From positions 1-64,000 of the forward strand of contig SVSJ01000006.1 of assembly GCA_015064355.1 (NCBI GenBank): a stretch of 64,000 bases of DNA. The letters are read 5' to 3'. Below are positions 1 through 7,100 of this stretch, one piece after another; the first letter of the stretch is position 1; each line of letters begins with the position of its first letter. The position numbers were made by a program, and so were the translations under genes. The DNA is from Oscillospiraceae bacterium. GTDB lineage: Bacteria > Bacillota > Clostridia > Oscillospirales > CAG-272. Under the pieces are notes generated by a model, which did no database searches, was not told where the DNA came from, and was given only the letters and a program-made list of their open reading frames with translations.

Positions 1-1
1 T

Positions 2-310
2 TATCTTTACGATTATCAGGCATACGCTGCCTTTGTAAAAGGCAAAGCCATCTGCTCCGGTTATGCGCAGGCCTTTTACAGGCTGTGCCGTGAAGCGGGC
101 ATCTCCTGCTGGTACTGCCGCGGCACAACGCCGGAAGGCCGCCATGCGTGGAATATGCTGGATACGGACGATGGCGTTGTATATGTGGACGTCACATGGT
201 ATGACACCGATAAAATTGCGGAGGATTACCGTGACGGAAAAGAGCAGTATCTGTTTATGACGCAGGAGGATTTTGATTATTACGGCTATGTGCAGGAAAG
301 CTGTCAGTGA
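2..310 (+). CDS. Transglutaminase-like domain protein, C-terminal part (5' end outside window)
   Basis: Open from the window edge for 102 codons to TGA. The fragment carries all three elements of a transglutaminase-core (papain-like) domain: a Cys in AICSGYAQ (residue 18 of the fragment), a His in GRHAWN (residue 48) and an Asp in VDVTW (residue 63). Proteins with this domain are usually secreted or lipid-anchored and act as proteases or peptide crosslinkers; the missing N-terminus would show which. It is followed by a good terminator, so it ends its transcription unit. The domain is certain enough; the substrate is unknown. Confidence 0.8.
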   Translation, partial: YLYDYQAYAAFVKGKAICSGYAQAFYRLCREAGISCWYCRGTTPEGRHAWNMLDTDDGVVYVDVTWYDTDKIAEDYRDGKEQYLFMTQEDFDYYGYVQESCQ

Positions 311-392
311 AATGAACTGTTGATTCCGCAAAGAAATTTGCCTGAATGAACAGAGTTTCGAACAGGAACTAACACCGAAACGAATATACCAA

Positions 393-432
393 ACGCAGAT
401 GGCAGTTTATAAACTACTATCTGCGTTTTCTT
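393..432 (+). terminator. Rho-independent terminator after the transglutaminase-like gene
   Basis: Perfect 8-bp arms ACGCAGAT / ATCTGCGT (393-400 and 419-426), followed by TTTTC. Confidence 0.8.
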
Positions 433-765
433 TGCCTACTGCGGCGAAAATATTTATCCGTGAAGCGACTTGACTCCCGCCTTCACAAGCGCCACAAAAC
501 AAATGCCTCCCAAACCACAGTCACTGCAAAATTCGGAAGGCGTTTTGACCACATATTCTGACCATAGACACACTCGGAGCATCCGGAAACAACTGCACAC
601 GAGCGCATCAAAAATCCAATTTGGTGTAGCAGAAAGTGTTAAAAAACACTGTAATTAAGCAGAAATACATTCCCCGGCTGGTTGGGGTGGTAGGAGAAAC
701 AATGATAAAAGGCTCCGGGGGAGCGTTTTGTCGAAGTTTCTTCGCCAAAGCCGTGAAATAGCAAG
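433..765. other. Noncoding stretch, no gene recognised
   Basis: No reading frame here looks protein-like. The only structure seen is the 14-base word CGTTTTGACCACAT at 541-554, which recurs at 970-983 with a similar TGACCA-containing continuation, so the tRNA-like remnant lies between two copies. This may be junction sequence of a former mobile element. Confidence 0.4.
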
Positions 766-847
766 CCGAGTGTAAGCATAGCGTCGAGGCGCAGTATGTG
801 AACGTGCGACGGCGGTGGGCCGCGCAAGTTCAAGTCTTGTCACTCAG
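766..847 (+). pseudogene. Degenerate class-II tRNA-like remnant, possible attachment site
   Basis: The 3' half is tRNA-like: a 5-bp T-stem (824-828 / 836-840) around the loop TTCAAGT, a variable-arm hairpin GCGG-TGGG-CCGC just before it, and CACTCAG at 841-847. CACTCAG pairs with CCGAGTG at 766-772 with one mismatch. The overall length of 82 nt fits a long-variable-arm tRNA (Leu/Ser type), but the anticodon arm does not close properly (CGCA/TGCG around an 11-base loop) and there is no encoded CCA. A broken tRNA copy with an intact T-arm/acceptor end, at the edge of an accessory island, is what tyrosine-recombinase integration leaves behind. No integrase is present in the window, so this stays an inference. 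Confidence 0.4.
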
Positions 848-854
848 ATAAAAA

Positions 855-882
855 GGAGATTCTTTCGAATCTCCTTTTTTCT
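855..882 (+). terminator. Terminator hairpin just after the tRNA-like remnant
   Basis: GGAGATT (855-861) pairs with AATCTCC (868-874), followed by a run of T residues. The placement eight bases after the tRNA-like end is typical of a tRNA transcription unit. Confidence 0.75.
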
Positions 883-1009
883 TTTGTTTTTGGGTATTTT
901 TCTCGCTTATTCGCCGCCATGGCGATTTTTTTGTTTTGTGGAGTTTGCGGCTGAAATCCGCCGAAGTATCGTTTTGACCACATGCTTGACCACTTAGGGA
1001 AAATAATAC

Positions 1010-1119
1010 GTCGTGTGTACTTATATAAATGTCGAGTTTCTCAGCTAATCTGGGCATTGTCTCAAACCGGCGACGGCAAAGTATTTTCATTATTGCATCA
1101 CGCCTTTCTGCTGGTCCAT
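1010..1119 (-). pseudogene. Remnant of a small HTH regulator (frameshifted)
   Basis: A good AGGAGG site (1128-1133) precedes ATG at 1117-1119, but that frame stops after nine codons. One frame over, the translation reads GPAERRDAIMKILCRRRF and then ETMPRLAEKLDIY, which resembles the start of small DeoR-type helix-turn-helix regulators (pattern: ERR..I..LCRRR.ET..LA.E.GVS). Inserting one base after the second codon would join start and domain. The helix-turn-helix is lost after residue ~35 and no full-length ORF follows. I read this as a decayed gene; family assignment is from pattern memory. Confidence 0.4.
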
Positions 1120-1182
1120 TGTCCGCACCTCCTTTCCTGCTTGCATTTTACAGGATAATGCGGACAACCTATGTCCTCGTTA

Positions 1183-1237
1183 AGAAAATAAAAAAACACC
1201 CAAAAAACAATGTTTTTCACATCTGTTTGTTGGGTGT
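1183..1237 (-). terminator. Minus-strand terminator, first copy of a repeated module
   Basis: Arms ACACCCA (1196-1202) and TGGGTGT (1231-1237); read on the minus strand the hairpin runs into a T-rich tail (A-run at 1189-1195). It would end the transcript of the 93-residue gene at 1369-1650. About 38 bases here, including CGTTAAGAAAATAAAAAAAC, recur at the terminator at 11723-11778. Confidence 0.7.
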
Positions 1238-1368
1238 AAGATTTATTGGATTAACACCCGTGAATATGGATAGGTGTTGCTAAATCATGTCAATATTCTC
1301 GACTTTCTTGAGAACACACTTCTAATACAGCGAGGGTGTGTTGTAAATAATTGGGGTATTAAATTGGA

Positions 1369-1650
1369 TCAAAAATATAGTGTTGCATCTATATCTGATT
1401 TATCACCTTTTCTTTCAACAAAATATGCTTTTTCATTCACGTCTTTCAAAATTTCAGTATTCAAGTATCTAAGGAAGTCATACGCATCAAAGGTGAGCCC
1501 ATATTGCCCACCTGGAGATACTGTAATACAGTCCGGCTGATTTTCAATCCAGTCAAAAAAAGAAAGATGAACCTTATTCAGATTGCATATATACCCATCG
1601 GGAATATACATACAACGCGAATCACACGAAAATTTAATATCAACAATCAT
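1369..1650 (-). CDS. Unknown small protein, immunity-like
   Basis: 93 residues from the ATG at 1648-1650, which has AAGGAGGAAAT directly upstream; a longer start would bypass this site. The protein is soluble, acidic, without signal or membrane segment. I do not recognise the family. Size, AT-rich composition and position beside another small acidic protein and a toxin-tail fragment fit an immunity protein of a polymorphic toxin system, but no motif proves it. Confidence 0.55.
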   Translation of the reverse strand: MIVDIKFSCDSRCMYIPDGYICNLNKVHLSFFDWIENQPDCITVSPGGQYGLTFDAYDFLRYLNTEILKDVNEKAYFVERKGDKSDIDATLYF

Positions 1651-1725
1651 ATTTCCTCCTTGAATCTTTGATAAGTTATTATGGGAATTTAGACTCAATG
1701 TGAAATCGGGGTTGCATTTTAGTTT

Positions 1726-2079
1726 TTATTGTCTTTGTTTATACTGAATAATTGCTGTTTCAATCATCTTTCTGTCAAACTTTTCTTTACATTCAAATAA
1801 CTCCCATGCTGAATGTATTTCCCATTTGTTTTCGTTTTTTATAAACGAAATCAACGGGTTGTCGTCTGTATCAACCGCGTTATATAGCATTTCTTCTGTT
1901 TTTTTATCCATCCAATCATCTACGAAGAAAATAAATTCATCTATTGAAAAATTGGGTTCTTGAAAAAAAAGTTCTCCATTGATCTTAATAGAAAAGCTTA
2001 CTTCCCTCTGAAGCATATCAGGATATTTTTTTGAAATAACAATTTTATTATATGGAATATCCGAAAAAAATTCTATCAA
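1726..2079 (-). CDS. Unknown small protein, immunity-like (DUF7878-like)
   Basis: 117 residues. The start is TTG at 2077-2079, eight bases after a perfect AGGAGG; no ATG fits this site. The segment FSIKINGELFFQEPNF (residues ~29-44) resembles the start of DUF7878-type proteins common in Firmicutes near toxin modules; this match is from memory. Acidic and soluble. It lies directly downstream of the toxin-tail fragment at 2107-2244, the order (toxin tip, then immunity gene) expected for a displaced toxin cassette. Confidence 0.55.
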   Translation of the reverse strand: MIEFFSDIPYNKIVISKKYPDMLQREVSFSIKINGELFFQEPNFSIDEFIFFVDDWMDKKTEEMLYNAVDTDDNPLISFIKNENKWEIHSAWELFECKEKFDRKMIETAIIQYKQRQ

Positions 2080-2106
2080 AATGAAATCCTCCTAGTCAAT
2101 GAATGA

Positions 2107-2244
2107 TTATTTTGGTCTTACTGGATTTGTAGTCCAAATGTTACCTGGTTGAGTTACACTAACTCCTTCCGAGCCCAATGAAAATGAATATTTACCAACA
2201 TTATTTCTTGCATCTTTTTCAGCTAGGACATCACTATAACTATA
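2107..2244 (-). pseudogene. Orphan C-terminal tail, probably of a secreted polymorphic toxin
   Basis: 45 codons open between two stops, with no start codon or ribosome site. The translation begins YSYSDVLAEKDARNN and ends TNPVRPK; it is rich in G, S, N and V and looks like a real protein C-terminus rather than noncoding DNA. Its position about 30 bases upstream of a small immunity-like gene suggests the tip of a toxin whose body is lost. Attribution to a toxin family is inference. Confidence 0.4.
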
Positions 2245-2272
2245 TTAATTCTAATTCGAAAACTAAGTTCAG

Positions 2273-2887
2273 TTATTCAGTTTTCAATACTATTTCGTTT
2301 CCGTTTACTATTACGCTATATTCTAAATTAAAGTCAGGAATGTATGCATAGTAGGTAACAAAAGTTGTATTGAGAGAATCATTATCTTTTTCTAATGAAT
2401 AGAATTCTGTACCGTAATTATCTGAGACAATCGCCACTCCACCGTTTGTATCAAGAATAGTTATAAAATACTCACTTGTGTTTGAGTATTGATAAACATA
2501 GACTGTAATTCCGTTGGAATGCTTGTATACTATTCTTTTAGTGTTTGAGCCAATCCCCACTTTCCATCCATCAGCAGTTTTGGGTATAATCAAATGAGTA
2601 TCAACGTTATTTTTGCAATCAACGACAAAATCGCACTCATTTCCTTCCACTACAAGCTCAATATTTGACTTGCTGAAAGTATAATACTCATATGCTTCTT
2701 TAGGAGAATCGAAATTTATAAAGAGATTTTCAAAGGGCAAAAACGCTAATACAGTAGTCAACGCAACAGATAAAACTGTAAAAATAATGTACAGCATACG
2801 TTTGCGCATCACATTGGTTTTATTTATTACAATACATGAACATCCCAGAAATACAATTCCGATAATTAGTCTGATAATACTAAACAT
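2273..2887 (-). CDS. Unknown membrane-anchored protein with two N-terminal TM segments
   Basis: 204 residues. Two hydrophobic helices (about residues 3-21 and 30-50) are followed by a ~150-residue extracellular, beta-rich, Tyr/Asn-rich domain beginning NFDSPKEAYEYYTF. Start ATG follows AAAGGATGGTATA. I do not recognise the family; the layout (membrane anchor plus small outside domain) occurs in surface-exposed immunity or sensor proteins. It is alone between unknown genes, so context gives no function. Confidence 0.6.
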   Translation of the reverse strand: MFSIIRLIIGIVFLGCSCIVINKTNVMRKRMLYIIFTVLSVALTTVLAFLPFENLFINFDSPKEAYEYYTFSKSNIELVVEGNECDFVVDCKNNVDTHLIIPKTADGWKVGIGSNTKRIVYKHSNGITVYVYQYSNTSEYFITILDTNGGVAIVSDNYGTEFYSLEKDNDSLNTTFVTYYAYIPDFNLEYSVIVNGNEIVLKTE

Positions 2888-2905
2888 TATACCATCCTTT
2901 CATTA

Positions 2906-3046
2906 TTACGCATATGAATATTGATCTGATTCCAAAGGCAGACCATAACAATAAGCAATCAAAGCTAAAATTAAATACGCGTTAATACTAGCGTTAATAT
3001 AAGCTATTTCAGTATCGAAGGAGTAGCTTCTTGTTGCTGGAGTTTG
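2906..3046 (-). pseudogene. Possible vestige: 46-codon C-terminal tail with a hydrophobic helix
   Basis: Open between two stops without a start. The translation holds SFDTEIAYINASINAYL followed by a hydrophobic stretch (ILALIAYCYGL) and ends QYSYA just upstream of the ribosome site of the 204-residue membrane protein. It may be the tail of a lost gene. Length alone does not exclude chance. Confidence 0.25.
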
Positions 3047-3056
3047 TTATATGGTA

Positions 3057-3299
3057 TTATTTAACTGACCATCCAAACTTTGATGATAATTCATTGTAGC
3101 AGTCAGGACATATCCAGCTATCACTCAAAGGTTCATAGTACCCGCCTTGGAGGTCACTTGGGTGTCTACTAAATCTTGCCCAACACACTTCACAATGATC
3201 ATGATCTCCTTCGTCGCATGTGAACGGTCGAAATAACAGCACCTTGTTATGCAAGTATTCCTTATGCATATAAGCATAAAGATACCACTCTTTACTCAT
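3057..3299 (-). CDS. Small putative zinc-binding protein
   Basis: 80 residues with strong AAGGAGG before ATG. Two CxxC pairs, CEVC (residues ~37-40) and CPDC (~65-68), plus HDH immediately before the first pair, suggest a single zinc ribbon. Many aromatic residues; no signal or membrane segment. Such small proteins occur as orphans on clostridial islands; I cannot assign a role. A protein-interaction or immunity function is as likely as DNA binding. Confidence 0.6.
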   Translation of the reverse strand: MSKEWYLYAYMHKEYLHNKVLLFRPFTCDEGDHDHCEVCWARFSRHPSDLQGGYYEPLSDSWICPDCYNELSSKFGWSVK

Positions 3300-3341
3300 A
3301 TTTTAGCCTCCTTTATTCTTTGACCCTGTTGTCGGTCACAA

Positions 3342-3704
3342 TTACATCTTACCGCAAAGTTTATCGCTCCACTCGGACTCCTTGAACCCTGTGAGAACGA
3401 AGTCGTCTCCAACAAGCAAGGGACGCTTCACAAGCATACCGTCTGTTGCTAGGAGTACAAGCATTTCGTCATCACTCATTTCGGGAAGCTTGTTTTTAAG
3501 GTCGAGAGATTTATACAAAAGCCCGCTTGTGTTGAAGAACTTTTTTAACGGCAGTCCGCTTTTTCCGTACCACTCGGTCAGTTCAAGCACTGTGGGGTTG
3601 TCGAGCTTTATATCTCGCTGCTCATATTCAATTTTGTTATCGTCAAGCCATTTTTTTGCCTTTTGGCAAGTGGTGCATTTGGGATAGCAGATAAATTTTA
3701 TCAT
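3342..3704 (-). CDS. ArsC/Spx-family thioredoxin-fold protein
   Basis: 120 residues. Start chosen at the ATG at 3702-3704, after CAGGAGAATGAAAAT; the frame extends further upstream but overlaps the phosphoesterase gene. The N-terminus reads FICYPKCTTCQKAKKWLDD with the redox motif CTTC (C10, C13), as in Spx/MgsR and YffB-type reductases. A conserved RP pair near residue 94 (KRPLL) matches the ArsC/Spx fold. It could act as an RNA-polymerase-binding stress regulator or a thiol reductase; CxxC favours the Spx/YffB branch over true arsenate reductase. It follows the phosphoesterase gene and overlaps none of it with this start. Confidence 0.85.
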   Translation of the reverse strand: MIKFICYPKCTTCQKAKKWLDDNKIEYEQRDIKLDNPTVLELTEWYGKSGLPLKKFFNTSGLLYKSLDLKNKLPEMSDDEMLVLLATDGMLVKRPLLVGDDFVLTGFKESEWSDKLCGKM

Positions 3705-3729
3705 ATTTTCATTCTCCTGTTTTTTAGAA

Positions 3730-4524
3730 TTATTCGTCATCCTCGAGCACGATGCAGTTGACAATCCCCGAGTGTGCTGTGCAAGCGTCGATAGCTATGA
3801 TTCCATCGCTGACATACGGTTCGAAAACCGCGTCTTCCATATCTTCAGATCCGCGATTTCTATACACAGAGTGGCCGAATGATGTGCGATAATGCCCGCA
3901 TACAATGGTTTTTCCGGGTTCCCTGATTCCCCACTCCTCTGCAAGCTTCATTCCATTTTTCCACCTTGCTTTGAACCATCGCTCTGCTGTAGCATTTCGC
4001 CAGTCCGGATCATATTCAAAATGTGTATCCTCGTCAACAGTCTCTTTACACGGTATCCACCCGTGGACGAATATGTACTTCTTCGTTTCAAGATAGTCGA
4101 TACTCCGTGGAATAAGGCTGGTGTAATAAACGGAGCTTTTCACCTTCTCAATAACGTCAGAGGTATTGCGAACGGCTTCCTCCATGGTGGAATAACCCGA
4201 CAGTTGCATTGCTGTGTCTATTGTTCCGTTGTGCACGTGTCTTTGCTTGATGCCTGGGTTGCCTTCGTTATATGAGGTCTTCATCTCATCAAGCATCAGT
4301 GGCATAAGTTCCTCGTGATTCCCTTTGATCAATATGACCAAGTCGCGCTCCACCAAATCGAGCATAAACTCCTGCATTTTCAATGCCTCGCCGCCACGGT
4401 CCATCAAATCACCGCAGACGATCAGCTTATGCTCATCTTTATCATCGAAAAAACCTTTGTCGGCTAGTGCTCGTACCGTCTGGGAGTAAAACCCGTGTAC
4501 GTCCGACACTACATAGTATTTCAC
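3730..4524 (-). CDS. Metallophosphoesterase, calcineurin/PrpE-like
   Basis: 264 residues with GTG start after TGGAGAACTATT. All phosphoesterase signatures are present: DVHG (8-11), GDLMDRG (38-44), GNHEE (68-72), a later VHGW (~155) and CGHYRT (~212). These bind two metals and hydrolyse phosphomonoesters or diesters such as phosphoprotein or Ap4A; the substrate cannot be told. Cytoplasmic. Neighbours are the Spx-like gene downstream and the deformylase-like gene upstream, all co-directional, possibly one operon. Confidence 0.88.
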   Translation of the reverse strand: MKYYVVSDVHGFYSQTVRALADKGFFDDKDEHKLIVCGDLMDRGGEALKMQEFMLDLVERDLVILIKGNHEELMPLMLDEMKTSYNEGNPGIKQRHVHNGTIDTAMQLSGYSTMEEAVRNTSDVIEKVKSSVYYTSLIPRSIDYLETKKYIFVHGWIPCKETVDEDTHFEYDPDWRNATAERWFKARWKNGMKLAEEWGIREPGKTIVCGHYRTSFGHSVYRNRGSEDMEDAVFEPYVSDGIIAIDACTAHSGIVNCIVLEDDE

Positions 4525-4560
4525 AATAGTTCTCCATTTAAAGTATTTATACGGTTTCCC

Positions 4561-4986
4561 TTAAATCAGCACGCCATTACAATGATCTACCTCGTGCTGA
4601 ATGATCTGCGCAGTCCAGCCGGTGTAGGTCTTAATGCGTGTCTGCATTTCGGTGGTCTGATACTGCACCTTGATGGTCTTATACCGCTTGCACTTGCGGG
4701 GGCCGCCGAGAAGCGACAAACAGCCTTCCTCGGTGTCGTATGCGCCGTCTTTTTTGATGATCTCGGGGTTGAGCATCACCGTGTATGTGGGAGCTCGTCC
4801 GTTCTCGTCGAGAAAGGCAATGATGCGTTTCTTCACGCCGATCATGTTCGCTGCCATGCCGACACAGGTTTCTCTGTGCGCCATCAGCGTATCAAGCAAG
4901 TCCTCGGCAACCTGCAAATCTTCTTTCGTTGCGATCTCCGACTTCCCGCCGAGGAATATTGGATCGTGCATTAGTTCTTTTAGCAT
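4561..4986 (-). CDS. Peptide deformylase family protein
   Basis: 141 residues, complete length for a short deformylase. Motif 2 is EGCLS (87-91, metal Cys) and motif 3 is HEVDH (131-135, metal His and Glu). Motif 1 reads GMAANMIG (43-50) where active enzymes have GxGLAAxQ: the glycine spacing fits, but the oxyanion-hole Gln is replaced. Such divergent copies occur in Clostridia as second deformylases, sometimes on islands. Start ATG has a weak ribosome site, while a truncated copy of the same gene start at 6195-6230 has a good GGAG; see the findings. Confidence 0.85.
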   Translation of the reverse strand: MLKELMHDPIFLGGKSEIATKEDLQVAEDLLDTLMAHRETCVGMAANMIGVKKRIIAFLDENGRAPTYTVMLNPEIIKKDGAYDTEEGCLSLLGGPRKCKRYKTIKVQYQTTEMQTRIKTYTGWTAQIIQHEVDHCNGVLI

Positions 4987-4995
4987 AGTTCTTTA
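4962..4995 (-). repeat. Direct repeat, copy A (start of the deformylase-like gene)
   Basis: About 34-36 bases beginning AACTATGCTAAAAGAACTAA on the minus strand, repeated at 6198-6233 with three mismatches. The two copies bound the nucleotidyltransferase gene and a 114-residue unknown gene. Confidence 0.75.
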
Positions 4996-5745
4996 ATCAA
5001 TTACTTTCAAAAAAATATCGTTCAGTTCGTCCCAAGATTGTGTCCTGTCATCAGGCAACGAAGATATAATACCTTCTATCTCGGCGATTGTATTATCCAA
5101 ATAATCATTAACGCGATCAAAACGCTTTCCAGTTGTAATTTCCGGAGTGTTAATTTTCAAATCTAACAATTTCTCAACATCAGGCTTGATATCTTCGTCA
5201 AGATACTTTTCCATTAATATGTGAAATTCCATAGGAGGCGGTGTTCCTTCCGCAAGAATCCATTTGCAGGCAAGTAATGGTCTAAGCACGTAAAAATACT
5301 TTTTCAAACGAACCGTATCACCTTTTAAGTATTCTCTATAATTGCTCTTGGCTGTGCTCAAATAATGATAAAGACCTGACTTTGCCACAAAATAGCGACC
5401 GATAACAGCTGCAATTCTCTCCCACTCATCTGTAGTCTTATATACAATGGGTGAGGAATTCCATTCAAAAAGTGTTGGATTAGATTTATGCAGCAGCTTC
5501 AACACCTTCTGAATATCCCAACCATTGATATCAAGAGTATCATCAAGCTGCCATTCGATTACATCGCGAGTTTTATCTAAACGCAAATAGTATTCTTTGG
5601 AGCGAACATAAATAAAACGCACATCATAGTCACTATCCGGAGAAGCAAATCCCCAAGCACGACTGCCGGACTCCACACAGTGTAGTATTTTTATATTTTC
5701 GCGTTTTTCAATCTCGTTTAGTTTTTCAAGTATCAATTCTCGCAT
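4993..5745 (-). CDS. Predicted nucleotidyltransferase (COG3541 family)
   Basis: 250 residues from ATG 5743-5745, which lies eight bases after AGGAG; an upstream TTG is too close to the site. The nucleotidyltransferase signature is clear: GSRAWGF (27-33), then PDSDYDVRF with catalytic Asp39 and Asp41. The family (DNA polymerase beta-like fold, YcgL-type) is found near RNA ligases and in islands; its substrates are not established. No helicase or ligase partner is seen here. The gene sits inside the repeat-flanked cassette. Confidence 0.85.
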   Translation of the reverse strand: MRELILEKLNEIEKRENIKILHCVESGSRAWGFASPDSDYDVRFIYVRSKEYYLRLDKTRDVIEWQLDDTLDINGWDIQKVLKLLHKSNPTLFEWNSSPIVYKTTDEWERIAAVIGRYFVAKSGLYHYLSTAKSNYREYLKGDTVRLKKYFYVLRPLLACKWILAEGTPPPMEFHILMEKYLDEDIKPDVEKLLDLKINTPEITTGKRFDRVNDYLDNTIAEIEGIISSLPDDRTQSWDELNDIFLKVID

Positions 5746-5831
5746 TATCAATACTCCTTTTAAATTTTTGCCACTGGTCTCTTGTCATCAGCAACACGTG
5801 GCTCACGCAAATCGCCCCTGCTCTGTTGCTG
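5746..5831. other. Short gap with a possible vestigial tail
   Basis: On the minus strand one frame reads AICVSHVLLMTRDQWQKFK before stopping just inside the nucleotidyltransferase gene. This could be the tail of a lost gene; there is no start and no other support. Confidence 0.2.
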
Positions 5832-6176
5832 TTATGTCTGGAAATTAATCTTATCTTGAAGCATAGTAATATGTACGCCTAACTGTGTGTCGGTTATTGT
5901 TTTTAGTGAATCAGTCAATATATAAGCAGATTCTAATAAACGTTGGTGTCTGCCGTATTTTAAGTATAGCTGACCTCTATCTAGATACTGCATAAGCTCA
6001 TTCATTTCAGGTAGAACCACTCCATCAAGTTGGGATAGCTCCCAATCAGACGCTATTCCTTTGCTGATTATCGTCACCTCGTTATGTGTAAGAGAAATAA
6101 TTGTTTCTAACAGCTTCTTATATTCTTCTAAATCTTTTGATTCTGCGATCGACATGTAATATGAGGCACCCACCAC
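5832..6176 (-). CDS. Unknown small helical protein
   Basis: 114 residues. The start is GTG at 6174-6176, six bases after AGGAGG. The sequence is rich in Leu, Glu, Lys and Thr and predicted mostly helical; no cysteine motif, signal or membrane segment. I do not recognise it. It is the first gene of the repeat-flanked cassette, followed by the nucleotidyltransferase. A nucleotidyltransferase preceded by a small helical protein recalls MNT/HEPN-type pairs, but the HEPN motif (RxxxxH) is not evident (nearest: RHQRLLES), so this is only a hint. Confidence 0.5.
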   Translation of the reverse strand: MVGASYYMSIAESKDLEEYKKLLETIISLTHNEVTIISKGIASDWELSQLDGVVLPEMNELMQYLDRGQLYLKYGRHQRLLESAYILTDSLKTITDTQLGVHITMLQDKINFQT

Positions 6177-6194
6177 AAAATTCCTCCTAGATGA

Positions 6195-6233
6195 TTAAAA
6201 TATCGGATCGTGAATTAGTTCTTTTAGCATAGT
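6195..6233 (-). pseudogene. Truncated copy of the deformylase-like gene start (direct repeat, copy B)
   Basis: ATG at 6228-6230 opens MLKELIHDPIF then stop; the complete gene at 4561-4986 begins MLKELMHDPIF. The copy has a normal ribosome site (GGAG about seven bases upstream), unlike the complete gene, so this is probably the original 5' end and the insertion separated it from the rest. Confidence 0.7.
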
Positions 6234-6256
6234 TTATACTCCAATCGAGTCGAATG

Positions 6257-6574
6257 TTATGGCAAATATAGCTTCAGCATCTCGCTCGCATCACAAGCGT
6301 TGATCTCCAGCAAGGTTACGTTCTCCCAGACTTCAACAAGTGATCTTCCGTCAAACACCTTGGCATTTGCAAACTCATCAAACGTTAAAAAATCATATGC
6401 ATTATTGCCGTCTTGCGTAAGGCCAAACCAATATCCATATTTTCCAGTGTTCTTGTCAAGGCTCGTGCCCATCCAACAATTACTGAATTTTGCGCTGCCG
6501 TTTATTGAAAACAATATTTCACTGCAACATTTCTCTATATCAAATATCAGTCTGAATTCTTCAAAGGTTATCAT
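6257..6574 (-). CDS. Unknown small acidic protein, immunity-like
   Basis: 105 residues, acidic, no signal or membrane segment. Features such as CWMGTSLDKNTGKYGYWFG and the run AYDFLTFDEFANAKVFDG look like a defined family seen beside toxin modules and in clostridial islands, which I cannot name. It lies between the FlaR-like kinase gene upstream and the deformylase remnant downstream, co-directional with both. Confidence 0.55.
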   Translation of the reverse strand: MITFEEFRLIFDIEKCCSEILFSINGSAKFSNCWMGTSLDKNTGKYGYWFGLTQDGNNAYDFLTFDEFANAKVFDGRSLVEVWENVTLLEINACDASEMLKLYLP

Positions 6575-6593
6575 TGTATGATTCTTCCCCCAC

Positions 6594-7100
6594 CTATCTT
6601 ATCGCCGCCTTTGCCTCGAGCTCTGTAAGAAACTCATCCGCTTGCTCACGGCTTTTGAAAATGACAATGTTTTTATCGCTGTATTTTTCGAGCAATTCAA
6701 GCACCTTTGGTTTTTGCTGCTCATTGTAGTTTTTGATAAACTCGATGAATTCAGTATCTTCCTCGATTTCGATCCACGGCATATCACTTCTTGGCTTTCC
6801 GCGTCGTTCTTTGATGCCGCCAAGGCAAACATCGAGCGGATAATCAAGAAAAATCACCGTATCACACGCCGCCATTCGCAGCTCCATCGTAGAGCCGTAA
6901 TTGCCGTCGATGATCCACTCGTCCTTTTCAAGCACAGCGGACAACCTTTCAAGGAACACACTCTTTTCTACCGTAGTCTTGTCCGCGTTCCAGTACATCA
7001 TATCGAGATGATACAGCGAAATACCTGTCTTGTTATGTAACACCCGCGAAACCGTGCTTTTGCCGCTTCCGGGACAACCGATGACTATAACTTTTTTCAT
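6594..7100 (-). CDS. P-loop kinase, FlaR/adenylate-kinase-like
   Basis: 168 residues from the ATG at 7098-7100, which overlaps the stop of the upstream gene (TGATG), implying coupled translation; an in-frame GTG lies one codon earlier. Walker A is GCPGSGKST (8-16). LDMMYWNADKT and the IDGNYGS stretch (~65-71) match the 'DNA topology modulation protein FlaR' group of AAA/nucleoside-kinase-like proteins. Function in this family is uncertain; a small-molecule kinase is likely. Confidence 0.8.
   Translation of the reverse strand: MKKVIVIGCPGSGKSTVSRVLHNKTGISLYHLDMMYWNADKTTVEKSVFLERLSAVLEKDEWIIDGNYGSTMELRMAACDTVIFLDYPLDVCLGGIKERRGKPRSDMPWIEIEEDTEFIEFIKNYNEQQKPKVLELLEKYSDKNIVIFKSREQADEFLTELEAKAAIR

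Noticed and set aside
766..847. Functional tRNA gene
   Set aside because: The anticodon arm does not form a 5-bp stem with a seven-base loop and the acceptor has a mismatch; only the 3' half is convincing.
3342..3704. True arsenate reductase gene
   Set aside because: The CTTC motif and lack of ars neighbours fit the Spx/YffB branch better.
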